Assembly (NCBI GenBank): GCA_025455535.1
Contig: JALOMM010000147.1
Coordinates: forward strand, 1 to 7,012
Reading direction: 5' to 3'
DNA length: 7,012 nt
Source: Bacteroidales bacterium
GTDB taxonomy: Bacteria > Bacteroidota > Bacteroidia > Bacteroidales > VadinHA17
Below the pieces are notes generated by a model. The model saw only the letters and a list, made by a program, of their open reading frames with translations, did no database searches and was not told the DNA's origin. The translations under genes were made by a program, and so were the position numbers. This document shows, in pieces, positions 1-6,741 of this stretch (the stretch's first letter is position 1; each line of letters starts with the position of its first letter).

Positions 1-1494
1 CACTCGCAGAACGTAAACCGGAGGCTTAATTTCGGACTGATATATGATATTGTCTCCGCCAGGGGGCAATATGACAACCAGCAGGCAGATGACAAGACCT
101 TCCTGTTTCATACATCGTACAACGGAGACCAGTATACTTCATACTTCACTGCCGGGATCAACAATCATGAGACCGAAGAGAACGGAGGCATTGTGGGCGA
201 AGAGTTTCTGGGTCAGTACGAGCCGGAAGATGTGCCTGTAAAGCTTAATCAGGTCAACAATGCAGAAAGCCGTGTAAAGAACAGGCACCTTATGCTGGTG
301 CAGCGATATTCGCCGGGCGGCAAAAGGGATACGGTGACGGGCGAGATGACCCGTACAGGGCCATTAAGCTTCTCATATATAGGATCATATGAGTGGACCA
401 AAAGAAGATACTTTGATGATTTTCCGATGTCGGGGTTCTATGATACTGTTATGATAAGCACAACAGCCTCAGAGGATTCCCTGTCACAGGGGCTCCTGTC
501 TAACACACTGAGGGTTGACCTGGCCGCCGGAAGTCAGGGCCGCTTCAGGTTTGGAGCAGGGGCGGGGGTGAGAAGCGAACTTCGCAACTTCATGCAGGTG
601 ATGCCGGGCGACACCCTAACAAGGCCTGACACCGTCACCAGCAAGCAGAGTTCACTGGTTCTTACCGGCAAGGTATTTAATAATATAGGTGACAAGTTCG
701 GGTGGATGGCTACCGGCGATCTGTGGTTCCAGGGGTACAGGGCAGGTGATTTCACCGTTGACGGACGCATCTTCAAGGATTTCAAGGTCAGCAAGGGAAC
801 AATAACCTGGGATGCAACCGGCAACGTGGCCAGCATCACCCCCTCATTCTGGTACAACAGGTGGGGATCGAACAACTTCTCATGGCAGAATGATTTCGGA
901 AGGGAGTTTCGCCTGACCCTGGGCTCATCAGTCGTTTGGCCCGAACGGAGGACGGGCATCAGGTTCAACTATGCCATAATTGACAACTTTTTATATATGG
1001 GGACTGACACCATGCCTGCCCAGCATGAGGGCGGACTGTCAGTGGCATCACTTACTCTCTCGAAGGAGTTTGTCTTCTGGAAGATCCACTGGGATAACAC
1101 TTTCCTCCTTCAGCAGAGCAGTAATAACGATGTCCTGAGCCTTCCGCTTGCAACCGGACGGACAGCCCTCTTCTTCGAACATCTCTTCATGTTCAGGTCA
1201 ACCGGAGGGGATCTGAATGTACAGCTCGGAGCAGAAGCCATGGCACATACGCCTTATAATGCCATGCAGTATGTCCCTGCCACGGGCAGATATTTCAACC
1301 AGACCGCAGCCGAAACAGGAAATTATCCTTTTGTTAATATCTTCCTCAATTTTAAATTGAAACGTACCCGGGTTTTTCTTATGTTTGATCATGTGAACTC
1401 CGGATCGACCGGGTATGATTACTATCTAATACCAGGTTACCCTCTGAATGTCAGGATGTTCCGGTACGGTATCACCTGGACGTTCTACGATTAA
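1..1494 (+). CDS. Putative porin, Bacteroidota outer-membrane beta-barrel (5' end missing)
   Basis: The frame is open from the first base of the window to the TAA at 1492-1494 (497 residues), so the start codon and signal peptide lie upstream; the GTG at 193 is an internal Val codon, not a start. The protein is rich in alternating polar/aromatic stretches typical of transmembrane beta-strands, with Gly/Asn/Asp turns. It ends in RMFRYGITWTFYD, an aromatic C-terminal strand resembling the BAM-recognised end of outer-membrane proteins. That ending and the overall character match the Bacteroidota 'putative porin' family (PF14121-like), whose members are generally longer (from memory about 600-700 residues), so the N-terminal part is probably outside the window. 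Its role would be passive diffusion across the outer membrane; the substrate cannot be told. The next gene follows on the same strand after 74 nt, but with its own promoter-like sequence. Family assignment is from recalled sequence character, not a search. Confidence 0.85.
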   Translation, partial: HSQNVNRRLNFGLIYDIVSARGQYDNQQADDKTFLFHTSYNGDQYTSYFTAGINNHETEENGGIVGEEFLGQYEPEDVPVKLNQVNNAESRVKNRHLMLVQRYSPGGKRDTVTGEMTRTGPLSFSYIGSYEWTKRRYFDDFPMSGFYDTVMISTTASEDSLSQGLLSNTLRVDLAAGSQGRFRFGAGAGVRSELRNFMQVMPGDTLTRPDTVTSKQSSLVLTGKVFNNIGDKFGWMATGDLWFQGYRAGDFTVDGRIFKDFKVSKGTITWDATGNVASITPSFWYNRWGSNNFSWQNDFGREFRLTLGSSVVWPERRTGIRFNYAIIDNFLYMGTDTMPAQHEGGLSVASLTLSKEFVFWKIHWDNTFLLQQSSNNDVLSLPLATGRTALFFEHLFMFRSTGGDLNVQLGAEAMAHTPYNAMQYVPATGRYFNQTAAETGNYPFVNIFLNFKLKRTRVFLMFDHVNSGSTGYDYYLIPGYPLNVRMFRYGITWTFYD

Positions 1495-1512
1495 AAAAAA
1501 TGACTACCTTTG
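1483..1512 (+). promoter_or_regulatory. Bacteroidota-type promoter for the mltF-like gene
   Basis: TACCTTTG at 1505-1512 is a full match to the Bacteroidota -7 consensus TAnnTTTG. Exactly 19 nt upstream is TTC (1483-1485), a one-mismatch version of the -33 TTG. The spacing fits the known 19-21 nt range. Transcription would begin near 1518-1520, giving a leader of about 50 nt before the TTG start at 1569. The -33 part lies inside the last codons of the porin gene. The -7 match is seen directly; promoter function is inferred. Confidence 0.6.
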
Positions 1513-1568
1513 CCGGCTCAACAATTCAGGAATAGGATTGTTACATTGTCGGACTAATTTGGTTTATT

Positions 1569-2264
1569 TTGAGGAGATTTATTACATTTTTATTTATTGT
1601 ATTTGTATCGGTAATCTCTTGTGATCAGGAGATTGGCAGGACAAAATCTGATGTTCTGCCGAACCGTGACCTTGATGCCATCCTCACGGAGGGCAGGATA
1701 AGGGTAGTTACCAATATCAACCATACCAGTTACTTCATCTACAGGGGGGAGCCAATGGGTTTCCACTTTGAACTGCTGAAGAAGTTTGCTGACCACCTTG
1801 AACTCGAACTTGAGATCATTGCGCGCAATGATATAGATGAGGCTTTGCAGCTGCTTGACAGGGGCGAAGCTGATCTTGTTGCCATAGGGCTGTCAGTCAG
1901 TGCTGACCGTAAAGAGCAGATGCGTTTTACAGAGCCTCTCATGCAGGCCAGCCAGGTACTCGTGCAGCGAAAGCCAAACGGATGGTCTAAGATGACAGGG
2001 GGCGAGATTGAAAGCCTGATGGTAAGAAACCAGCTTGACCTCGATGGAAAGACGGTATATGTGCAAAAAGGGTCTTCATTTGCCCAGAGGCTCTACAGCC
2101 TCGAGCGGGAGACCGGCACGGACATTGAAGTGATAGAGGTTCCATTTGATGCTGAAGAGCTCGCACTCCAGGTGGCACGCGGTGAGATAGAATATACGGT
2201 CTGTGACGATTACATGGCCAACATCATAGGTTCGCTTAACAATGAAATATTGCATGGACTGTAA
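1569..2264 (+). CDS. mltF: MltF-like lipoprotein transglycosylase, N-terminal half (frameshifted gene)
   Basis: This is the front half of a membrane-bound lytic murein transglycosylase F-type protein. Residues 1-18 form a lipoprotein signal: RR, a hydrophobic stretch, then lipobox V15-I-S-C18, with Asp at +2. Residues about 39-228 are a family-3 extracellular solute-binding domain (SBP_bac_3). This is seen in GFHFELLKKFADHLELELE (about 64-82) and ADLVAIGLSVSADRKEQMRFTEPL (101-124), the latter being the usual D-[LI]-[VI]-x-x-x-[LM]-[ST] and 'F(T/S)xP' region. In MltF this domain binds peptidoglycan-derived ligands and regulates the catalytic domain. The start is TTG: no ATG lies in frame after the stop at 1533, and TTG gives a complete signal peptide. 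No usable Shine-Dalgarno precedes it, as is common in Bacteroidota. The frame ends prematurely at TAA 2262-2264, about 13 residues short of where the family continues, and the rest is in another frame from 2246 onward. Probably a pseudogene or a sequence error. Confidence 0.88.
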   Translation: MRRFITFLFIVFVSVISCDQEIGRTKSDVLPNRDLDAILTEGRIRVVTNINHTSYFIYRGEPMGFHFELLKKFADHLELELEIIARNDIDEALQLLDRGEADLVAIGLSVSADRKEQMRFTEPLMQASQVLVQRKPNGWSKMTGGEIESLMVRNQLDLDGKTVYVQKGSSFAQRLYSLERETGTDIEVIEVPFDAEELALQVARGEIEYTVCDDYMANIIGSLNNEILHGL

Positions 2265-2281
2265 GCCGCGAGGGTACTGAC
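2244..2281 (+). other. Frameshift / small-deletion junction within mltF
   Basis: The upstream frame reads NNE then ILHGL and stops. The other frame, open from 2246, reads N-IAWTVSREGTDLLLEELNSWI, which is the segment that normally follows the solute-binding core in this family ('xIAWAVRK...LLxxxNxWI'). The stretch ATATTGCATGG (2247-2257) therefore makes family-plausible sequence in both frames, as ILHG and as the end of NIAW. From the CDD motif to IAW this gene has about 16 residues, where E. coli MltF (recalled) has about 29. A loss of roughly 35-40 nt not divisible by three explains both the shift and the shortening. No slippery heptamer suggesting programmed frameshifting is visible. Confidence 0.75.
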
Positions 2282-2950
2282 TTGCTGCTCGAGGAACTCA
2301 ACAGCTGGATAACAGGATTTAAGACCACGCGTGAGTTCGCCTATCTTGAGACGAAGTACTTCAAGGGTGTACGTCCGGTACGTGTGGCCACGTCAGAGTA
2401 TTTTGCCACCCATACCGGCAAAGTATCACCGTATGATGATATTATAAGGAATTACAGTGACTCTATTGGATGGGACTGGCGGCTGGTTGCTTCACTCATA
2501 TACCAGGAGTCGGCCTTCAATCCTTCTGTGACATCATCGCGCGGGGCTTATGGCCTCATGCAGGTGATGCCGTCCACCGGCGAGCACTTCGGCCTTGATG
2601 TCACGCGTTCCGTCGAGAACAATGTCTACGCGGGGATACGTTTCATCAGGTATCTTAACGACATCTTCGACGAGAGAGTGCCTGATCCGGAGGAGCGTAT
2701 AAAATTCATACTGGCATCATATAACGCCGGGCAGGGACATGTGCTTGACGCCATGAAGCTGGCTGAGAAGAACGGGCTTAATCCTGCAAGGTGGGATAAC
2801 AATGTTGCCCTCTTCCTTGAACGCAAGTCAGATCCGTCATATTACCGTGACCCTGTGGTCAGCCATGGCCTCCTTCGTCAGGGGGTGGCGGTGAACAGGT
2901 ATGTCGATGACATACTCAGACGGTACGAGCACTATAAAAACATCAAATAG
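2282..2950 (+). CDS. mltF: MltF-like transglycosylase, C-terminal SLT catalytic half (frameshifted gene)
   Basis: This is the catalytic part of the same protein. Residues about 62-200 are a lysozyme-like SLT domain. WDWRLVASLIYQES carries the catalytic acid Glu76 in the 'ES' motif, GLMQVMP is at 91-97, and SYNAG is at 146-150, the standard order for family-1 lytic transglycosylases. These cleave the MurNAc-GlcNAc bond, forming 1,6-anhydroMurNAc, at the periplasmic face or outer membrane. A C-terminal helix (RYVDDILRRYEHYK) follows the conserved region containing DPSYYRDPVVSHGLLRQG. The frame is open from 2246, before the nominal TTG at 2282, and the residues encoded at 2249-2281 (IAWTVSREGTD) also belong to the family. 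The fragment has no ATG before the SLT domain, no ribosome-binding site and no signal peptide, so it is not an independent gene but the back half of mltF. Its motifs are intact, so the lesion is recent or is a sequence error. Confidence 0.9.
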   Translation: MLLEELNSWITGFKTTREFAYLETKYFKGVRPVRVATSEYFATHTGKVSPYDDIIRNYSDSIGWDWRLVASLIYQESAFNPSVTSSRGAYGLMQVMPSTGEHFGLDVTRSVENNVYAGIRFIRYLNDIFDERVPDPEERIKFILASYNAGQGHVLDAMKLAEKNGLNPARWDNNVALFLERKSDPSYYRDPVVSHGLLRQGVAVNRYVDDILRRYEHYKNIK

Positions 2951-2960
2951 TCAATAGTAC

Positions 2961-3061
2961 AGCCGGCAGCCGGCAGTCGACATTCAGCAGTCAGCAGTCG
3001 TAATATGCTGATTGACTGAGGACTGATGGTATAGGACTGAAGACTGAGGACTGAAAACTAT
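2961..3061. repeat. Inverted heptanucleotide repeat tract between convergent genes
   Basis: The gap between mltF and gatD is built of 7-nt units. From 2961 to 3002 there are six: AGCCGGC twice, AGTCGAC, ATTCAGC, AGTCAGC, AGTCGTA. From 3013 to 3061 there are seven units around GGACTGA, with exact copies at 3020, 3034 and 3048. The units between them are TGACTGA, TGGTATA, AGACTGA and AAACTAT. The right-hand unit read on the other strand (AGTCCTC in register) resembles the left-hand unit, so the two tracts are mutually inverted. The last unit contains the gatD stop codon (3058-3060). Function is unknown; a role as a bidirectional terminator or as a simple variable repeat is inference. Confidence 0.7.
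2988..3018. terminator. Possible bidirectional terminator hairpin
   Basis: CAGTCA (2988-2993) pairs with TGACTG (3013-3018), and CAG (2995-2997) with CTG (3008-3010). There is a small internal bulge, and the loop is 10 nt of mixed sequence (2998-3007). It lies between convergent stop codons (2950 on plus, 3060 on minus), where a shared terminator is expected. There is no U-run directly after the stem on either strand, so a strong intrinsic terminator is not shown. Confidence 0.35.
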
Positions 3062-4443
3062 TTGTGTACCCTTCGGATAAACTCTTCCACTTCCGGCACA
3101 CCCCCCTGGTAAACCAGGTACCCGTTGTAAGGCTCACGCTCCGTGATCTCGCCGTTTACCGGCTTCAGCATTATCTTTTTCACCTCCTCAAGGTCGTCTG
3201 TCTGTCCCAGCGCCCAGCCCAGCTTGACCCACGCCACCTCGGGAAGCATGTTGCCAAGGGGTATGACCCCTTTGGCCATCATATCGCGGCCGGTCTCATA
3301 TACGAACATATGTACGTAACCCCAGATCGTCTGAAGCGTCATATATACTGCCACATTCTCTTTCTGTGCCCTCTCCAGTGCCGGGTACAGCTCCCTGTTA
3401 ACATGGCCCAGGCCGGTGCCGACAATGATGATCCCCTTGTAACCCATGTCGATCAGTGAGTGCATCATCTCAACCTTCATGTGAGGGTAATAGTACATCA
3501 TCGTCACGTTCTCGTTGAAATAGGGCATGATGGTCACGTTGCGGTCGTTGCGGCGCGGATGATAATCCGGCTTCATAGGTTTCACCTCTCCCCGTTTTAC
3601 CGTGGCAACCGGGATGTCGCCGATGGTTCTGAATGTCGACCTGTATGAGCTGTGCATCTTACGTACCCTGGTGCCGCGGTGCAGGAAGCCGTATTCATCG
3701 CTGGTGGGTCCGAACATGCAGACAAGCACCTCGGCGATGTCGCCGTGTCCGGCCGCCGTGCTGGCGTGTATCAGGTTGAGGGCGGCGTCGGATGAGGGTC
3801 TGTCTGACGAACGCTGTGAGCCAACCAGTATGATAGGCACCGGGGGTTTCTGGACCATGAAGGAGAGCGCCGCGGCGGTGTGATGGAGAGTGTCTGTGCC
3901 ATGACCGATCATGATTCCGTCAACACCGTTGGCGATCTCTTCGCCGATGGCCCTGGCGAGGGTCATGTACTGGTCAGGACCCATGTTTTCGCTGAAGACG
4001 GCAAAGAGCTTCTCAGTACGTATGTTGCAGACGTCTGCCAGCTCCGGCACTGCCCCGTAGAGCTCGCCCGGAGAGAATGCCGGTATCACTGCCCCGGTTC
4101 TGTAATCGAGACGAGACGCTATCGTTCCACCCGTACCGAAGAGCTTGACATTGGGCTTGTCATCTGAATAGGGGAAATCTTTTTCCGGGATCTTGTAATT
4201 GGCTTTCTGGTAGCCCGTCTCCTTCATCATCGTAACGGTGGTGATGTCAATGCCTATGTTGTAGCCGCTCTCTATCTTGATGACTATATGGAGGTCGTCA
4301 TTATTCTCAGACCTGGGAAGGACAGTGCCCCTGAAGAGCCCTCGCGTAGTCTCTATCTCGGCCTGTCCCCAGACACGCACGTTGAACTTTTTTAGCACCT
4401 TGAGCGCTTCGCCCTTATATCCCTGAAAGAAGTCTTCCGTCAT
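3058..4443 (-). CDS. gatD: Glu-tRNA(Gln) amidotransferase subunit D (GatD), archaeal type
   Basis: GatD is the glutaminase subunit of the GatDE complex. It hydrolyses glutamine with an asparaginase-like active site and passes ammonia to GatE for conversion of Glu-tRNA(Gln) to Gln-tRNA(Gln) in the cytoplasm. Residues about 20-75 are the GatD-specific N-terminal beta-barrel (FRGTVLPRSENNDDLHIVIK, then GYNIGI), absent from free type I/II asparaginases. From about 98 onward is the asparaginase fold. GTGGTIAS (103-110) supplies the first catalytic Thr107, HGTDT (181-185) supplies Thr183 and Asp184, and RVRKMHSS supplies Lys262, so the catalytic Thr/Thr-Asp/Lys set is complete. GSQRSSDRPSSDAALNL (208-224) is a GatD-type signature. 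At 461 residues it is slightly longer than typical archaeal GatD (about 410-445, recalled). The ATG at 4443 overlaps the gatE stop as ATGA, with GGGAG 7 nt upstream, implying translational coupling. It is unlikely to be a stand-alone asparaginase because of the N-domain and the linked gatE. Confidence 0.95.
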   Translation of the reverse strand: MTEDFFQGYKGEALKVLKKFNVRVWGQAEIETTRGLFRGTVLPRSENNDDLHIVIKIESGYNIGIDITTVTMMKETGYQKANYKIPEKDFPYSDDKPNVKLFGTGGTIASRLDYRTGAVIPAFSPGELYGAVPELADVCNIRTEKLFAVFSENMGPDQYMTLARAIGEEIANGVDGIMIGHGTDTLHHTAAALSFMVQKPPVPIILVGSQRSSDRPSSDAALNLIHASTAAGHGDIAEVLVCMFGPTSDEYGFLHRGTRVRKMHSSYRSTFRTIGDIPVATVKRGEVKPMKPDYHPRRNDRNVTIMPYFNENVTMMYYYPHMKVEMMHSLIDMGYKGIIIVGTGLGHVNRELYPALERAQKENVAVYMTLQTIWGYVHMFVYETGRDMMAKGVIPLGNMLPEVAWVKLGWALGQTDDLEEVKKIMLKPVNGEITEREPYNGYLVYQGGVPEVEEFIRRVHK

Positions 4444-4455
4444 CTTGTTTCTCCC
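4440..4455 (-). promoter_or_regulatory. ATGA stop-start overlap and ribosome-binding site of gatD
   Basis: The gatE stop TGA (4442-4440) overlaps the gatD start ATG (4443-4441) in the tetranucleotide ATGA. GGGAG at 4455-4451 lies 7 nt before the ATG, a usable Shine-Dalgarno in a genome where most starts here lack one. This supports the chosen gatD start and coupled, equimolar synthesis of the two subunits. Confidence 0.7.
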
Positions 4456-6443
4456 GAAATTTCCAGAATATCTGATACCTCAGTTTTGAGCTTCGCCAGC
4501 CTTATCTTACCGATCGCCTTCACGTGAAGCTGACCCATTATCCAGTCTGCGGCTGCTTTCCTGTTATCGTTGTGACATATCGCCGCAAACTCTTTCTCAA
4601 GCTTCGGTATCTCACTTTTTATCTCACTGAACGTTGTTTCCGCGTAACCCGTTGCGTTCAGGATGTTCATGAAGTCTGGCTCAGGGGAGGCGACCACGGC
4701 CGGCAGCATCAGGCGTGCCACGGGTGGAAGGAGTTCCCTCTCTTTAAGGAAGGCGAAGAGGTCATACAGTGTCTCATAGCTGAAGCCCCTGGCAACCCTG
4801 CCTCTTCCCTCGAGGCTCCGGAAGCGGTGGCCGATGAGTATGCCAGCCTCCCTGTGGCTAAAGCCCAGCTCATCACCAATTCTCTCGACGATGCCGGTAA
4901 GGTTTTTGCTTAACAGGTAATGCCATGTGTCTTCGGGGATACCCCACTCCTTCATCTGGCTGAATCGCAGTGCCACATCCTTTGGCAGGTTCATGCCAAG
5001 CCTCTCAAGCACCTCGGTGGTCACCGCTATGGGTTGCGAGTCTGTGTCGGGATACATTCGGTCACGGCCTGGCAGTACTCTCTCAAACATTGTGGTTCCG
5101 TCAGGGAAGGCTTTTCGTGTCTCGTCAGGGACCCCTTCGAGAGCCATGCGCATCCGTTCGTCAACCGTCTCGAGGGCAGTGGGCATGTCTTCTGCCGGAC
5201 CCCAGAGTATTATCTGTGCATCGTCGCTGGCAGCGCTGAGCCAGATGGCTACCTCCGGAAAGAGGTTGTTGAAGTTCATCTCACCTGTCTCCTCGGAATG
5301 TATCATGTTCGGTTTCTCGATGCAGGCGATAACCTTCAGCCTGTCGCTTATCTCATCTGCAAAGAGACGTCCGGGCTGTGTGAAGTGTGACAGTATGCCG
5401 CGGCATCCGGGCAGGTTGAGGGCCATGACCTTCTCCCCGCGACCAAGGGCTGCCTTTACCGGTGACAGGTGGAGGTGGCTCTCCTTCTCAGTTATCTCCC
5501 TGTGATCTATTTTCCATTTTGAAGGATCAGGGATGATCTTCTTCAGCTTCTCCCTTATGCTGAGGAGTGCGTATTGCCTGAATGCCTCATTGTGGGAGAG
5601 CTCAGGTATCCATTTGATATGGGCAACACCCTTTATCTCCGCCCTTTTGCCTCCTTCGCAGCTTACGTTCACGTCCTCGCGTGCCGCACCGATCCCTGTC
5701 CGTACCATGCCTGTGCTGCGGGTGAGGAAGCGGATATGTTCCGCAGCCTCCGCCAGCTCGTCAGGAGTGAGGCAGTCGGGGTATGTGACTGTCTCGATGA
5801 GAGGCATACCCAGCCGGTCAGTCTTATATACGCGCTTATGTCCGATGTCTGAAATCTCGCGGCAGCTGTCCTCCTCAAGGCTCATCTGTATGAGGCGTAC
5901 CTTTTTGTTTTTCAGCTGCAATTCCCCCTCGACGCTGACAATGGCAGAGCGCTGAAAGCCTGTCGGGATGCTTCCGTCAAGGTACTGTTTGCGGGTGATA
6001 TGCACCTCTCCGACTATGTTCATCTTCGCCGCAAGGGCTATACTGATGGCTATCTCAAGGGCTTCAGTGTCTATATGGAAGGGGGGGGTGTCGTCAACCT
6101 CGTAGGTGCAGGCAGTACGGTTGTTGAGACGGTAAGTTATCTCCTTCCTGGTCCTGAACTCCATCAGGGCGGTGCCGTCATAGACACCCATCTCGCTGAG
6201 GGTGGGTCTCATGTGCCTTATCACCTCTGCGTCGTACTCCTCGTGCCCGTGATATATGCCGGCCGGGCAACGGCAGAAGAGCTTGCTCTTTGTCTTAAGC
6301 TGCTGATGCACCTCGAGACCTGACTTGAAGCCTATCCTCTTATAATCATTAAGCGTGGCTTCCTTCCGTGTGACATAACCTATCTCCTCACGCGTCTTTT
6401 CAAAATTCTTCCTCGGATCAAACCTGGTCATTTCGTTCATCAT
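4440..6443 (-). CDS. gatE: Glu-tRNA(Gln) amidotransferase subunit E (GatE), archaeal type
   Basis: GatE is the tRNA-binding amidotransferase subunit. It phosphorylates the glutamyl group on Glu-tRNA(Gln) with ATP and transfers ammonia from GatD. Residues about 36-300 are the GatB/GatE catalytic cradle. Visible are GLEVHQQL (42-49), KLFCRCP (54-60), a TYEVDDTPP segment (113-121), YLDGSIPTGFQRS (154-166), YKTDRLGMPLIE (206-217) and RTGIGAAREDVNVS (248-261) followed by EIKGV. Residues about 300-430 form the GAD-type domain that GatE shares with bacterial AspRS and that GatB lacks. This separates GatE from GatB, as does the later GVPDETRKAFPDGTTMFER...RMYPDTDSQPI block (437-472). The C-terminal helical tail (about 500-660, ending GKIRLAKLK) is the YqeY-like tRNA-binding domain. 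At 667 residues it is longer than archaeal GatE (about 610-640, recalled). About 32 residues precede the point where archaeal proteins normally begin (xDYxKIGxKxGLE). Met codons at 6443, 6440 and 6431 could all serve as starts; none has a clear Shine-Dalgarno. Confidence 0.95.
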   Translation of the reverse strand: MMNEMTRFDPRKNFEKTREEIGYVTRKEATLNDYKRIGFKSGLEVHQQLKTKSKLFCRCPAGIYHGHEEYDAEVIRHMRPTLSEMGVYDGTALMEFRTRKEITYRLNNRTACTYEVDDTPPFHIDTEALEIAISIALAAKMNIVGEVHITRKQYLDGSIPTGFQRSAIVSVEGELQLKNKKVRLIQMSLEEDSCREISDIGHKRVYKTDRLGMPLIETVTYPDCLTPDELAEAAEHIRFLTRSTGMVRTGIGAAREDVNVSCEGGKRAEIKGVAHIKWIPELSHNEAFRQYALLSIREKLKKIIPDPSKWKIDHREITEKESHLHLSPVKAALGRGEKVMALNLPGCRGILSHFTQPGRLFADEISDRLKVIACIEKPNMIHSEETGEMNFNNLFPEVAIWLSAASDDAQIILWGPAEDMPTALETVDERMRMALEGVPDETRKAFPDGTTMFERVLPGRDRMYPDTDSQPIAVTTEVLERLGMNLPKDVALRFSQMKEWGIPEDTWHYLLSKNLTGIVERIGDELGFSHREAGILIGHRFRSLEGRGRVARGFSYETLYDLFAFLKERELLPPVARLMLPAVVASPEPDFMNILNATGYAETTFSEIKSEIPKLEKEFAAICHNDNRKAAADWIMGQLHVKAIGKIRLAKLKTEVSDILEISGETR

Positions 6444-6444
6444 T

Positions 6445-6461
6445 GATATCGCAAGTTAATC
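6445..6461 (-). repeat. 17-nt direct repeat, copy next to gatE start
   Basis: GATATCGCAAGTTAATC on the plus strand matches the copy at 6742-6758 in 16 of 17 positions. It ends one nucleotide from the gatE ATG. On the minus strand it still contains GATTAA, matching the Asp-stop end of the permease gene, 12 nt ahead of the gatE start. Confidence 0.8.
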
Positions 6462-6634
6462 AGAAGGATTGATAGTTGGAGATGCAGATTATAAGAAAGT
6501 TAAGCCAGCTTTATCCATGCAACTATTTAATTGTGGAAGGTTGAAAAAATATTCACTAAGGTTTATGGTGATTGAAAAAATCAATGAATATAACCTAAAT
6601 CAAAATAGTGACAAAGGTGAATCATCTGATTTCA

Positions 6635-6651
6635 GCTTAATAACATTAAGC
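6635..6651. repeat. Small AT-rich hairpin
   Basis: GCTTAAT (6635-6641) and ATTAAGC (6645-6651) are perfect inverted repeats of 7 bp with a 3-nt loop. It lies about 100 nt downstream of the permease stop on the minus strand. No U-run follows, so terminator function is weakly supported; an operator-like site is equally possible. Confidence 0.35.
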
Positions 6652-6741
6652 ATGTAACTATAATCAAATCAGTGATATATTATAAGAGTAGCAGAAAGTA
6701 CTGTTCAGACTTAATAAATTTTCAGTACGGAGAATGATGGG

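Noticed and set aside
534..968. 144-codon minus-strand open frame antisense to the porin gene
   Set aside because: The porin frame is uninterrupted and has barrel character; the antisense product shows no family features.
2246..2950. Independent soluble SLT transglycosylase gene
   Set aside because: There is no start codon with a ribosome-binding site, no signal peptide, and the upstream residues continue MltF family sequence; it is the rear half of a split gene.
2961..3061. CRISPR array
   Set aside because: The units are 7 nt with no spacers, so they do not fit the 23-50 nt repeat and unique-spacer pattern.
3058..4443. Stand-alone L-asparaginase instead of GatD
   Set aside because: The GatD-specific N-terminal barrel, the SQRSSDRPSSDA signature and ATGA coupling to gatE point to GatD.
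4927..5505. 192-codon open frame on the plus strand, antisense to gatE
   Set aside because: It lies wholly inside gatE, whose family motifs are continuous on the other strand. The translation is Ser/Arg-rich low-complexity sequence typical of a shadow frame in GC-rich coding DNA.
5533..5955. 140-codon plus-strand open frame antisense to gatE
   Set aside because: Same reason: a shadow of conserved GatE sequence, without any recognisable domain or start signal.
6488..6493. TATAAT on the minus strand (also near 6678-6683) as a sigma70-like -10 box for gatED
   Set aside because: Bacteroidota primary sigma factor uses TAnnTTTG, not TATAAT. In a 28% GC stretch such hexamers are expected by chance, and no partner -35 was found.
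6469..6657. 62-codon plus-strand frame in the AT-rich gap
   Set aside because: TTG start, no ribosome-binding site or promoter, no recognisable motif. A frame this short is easily open by chance.
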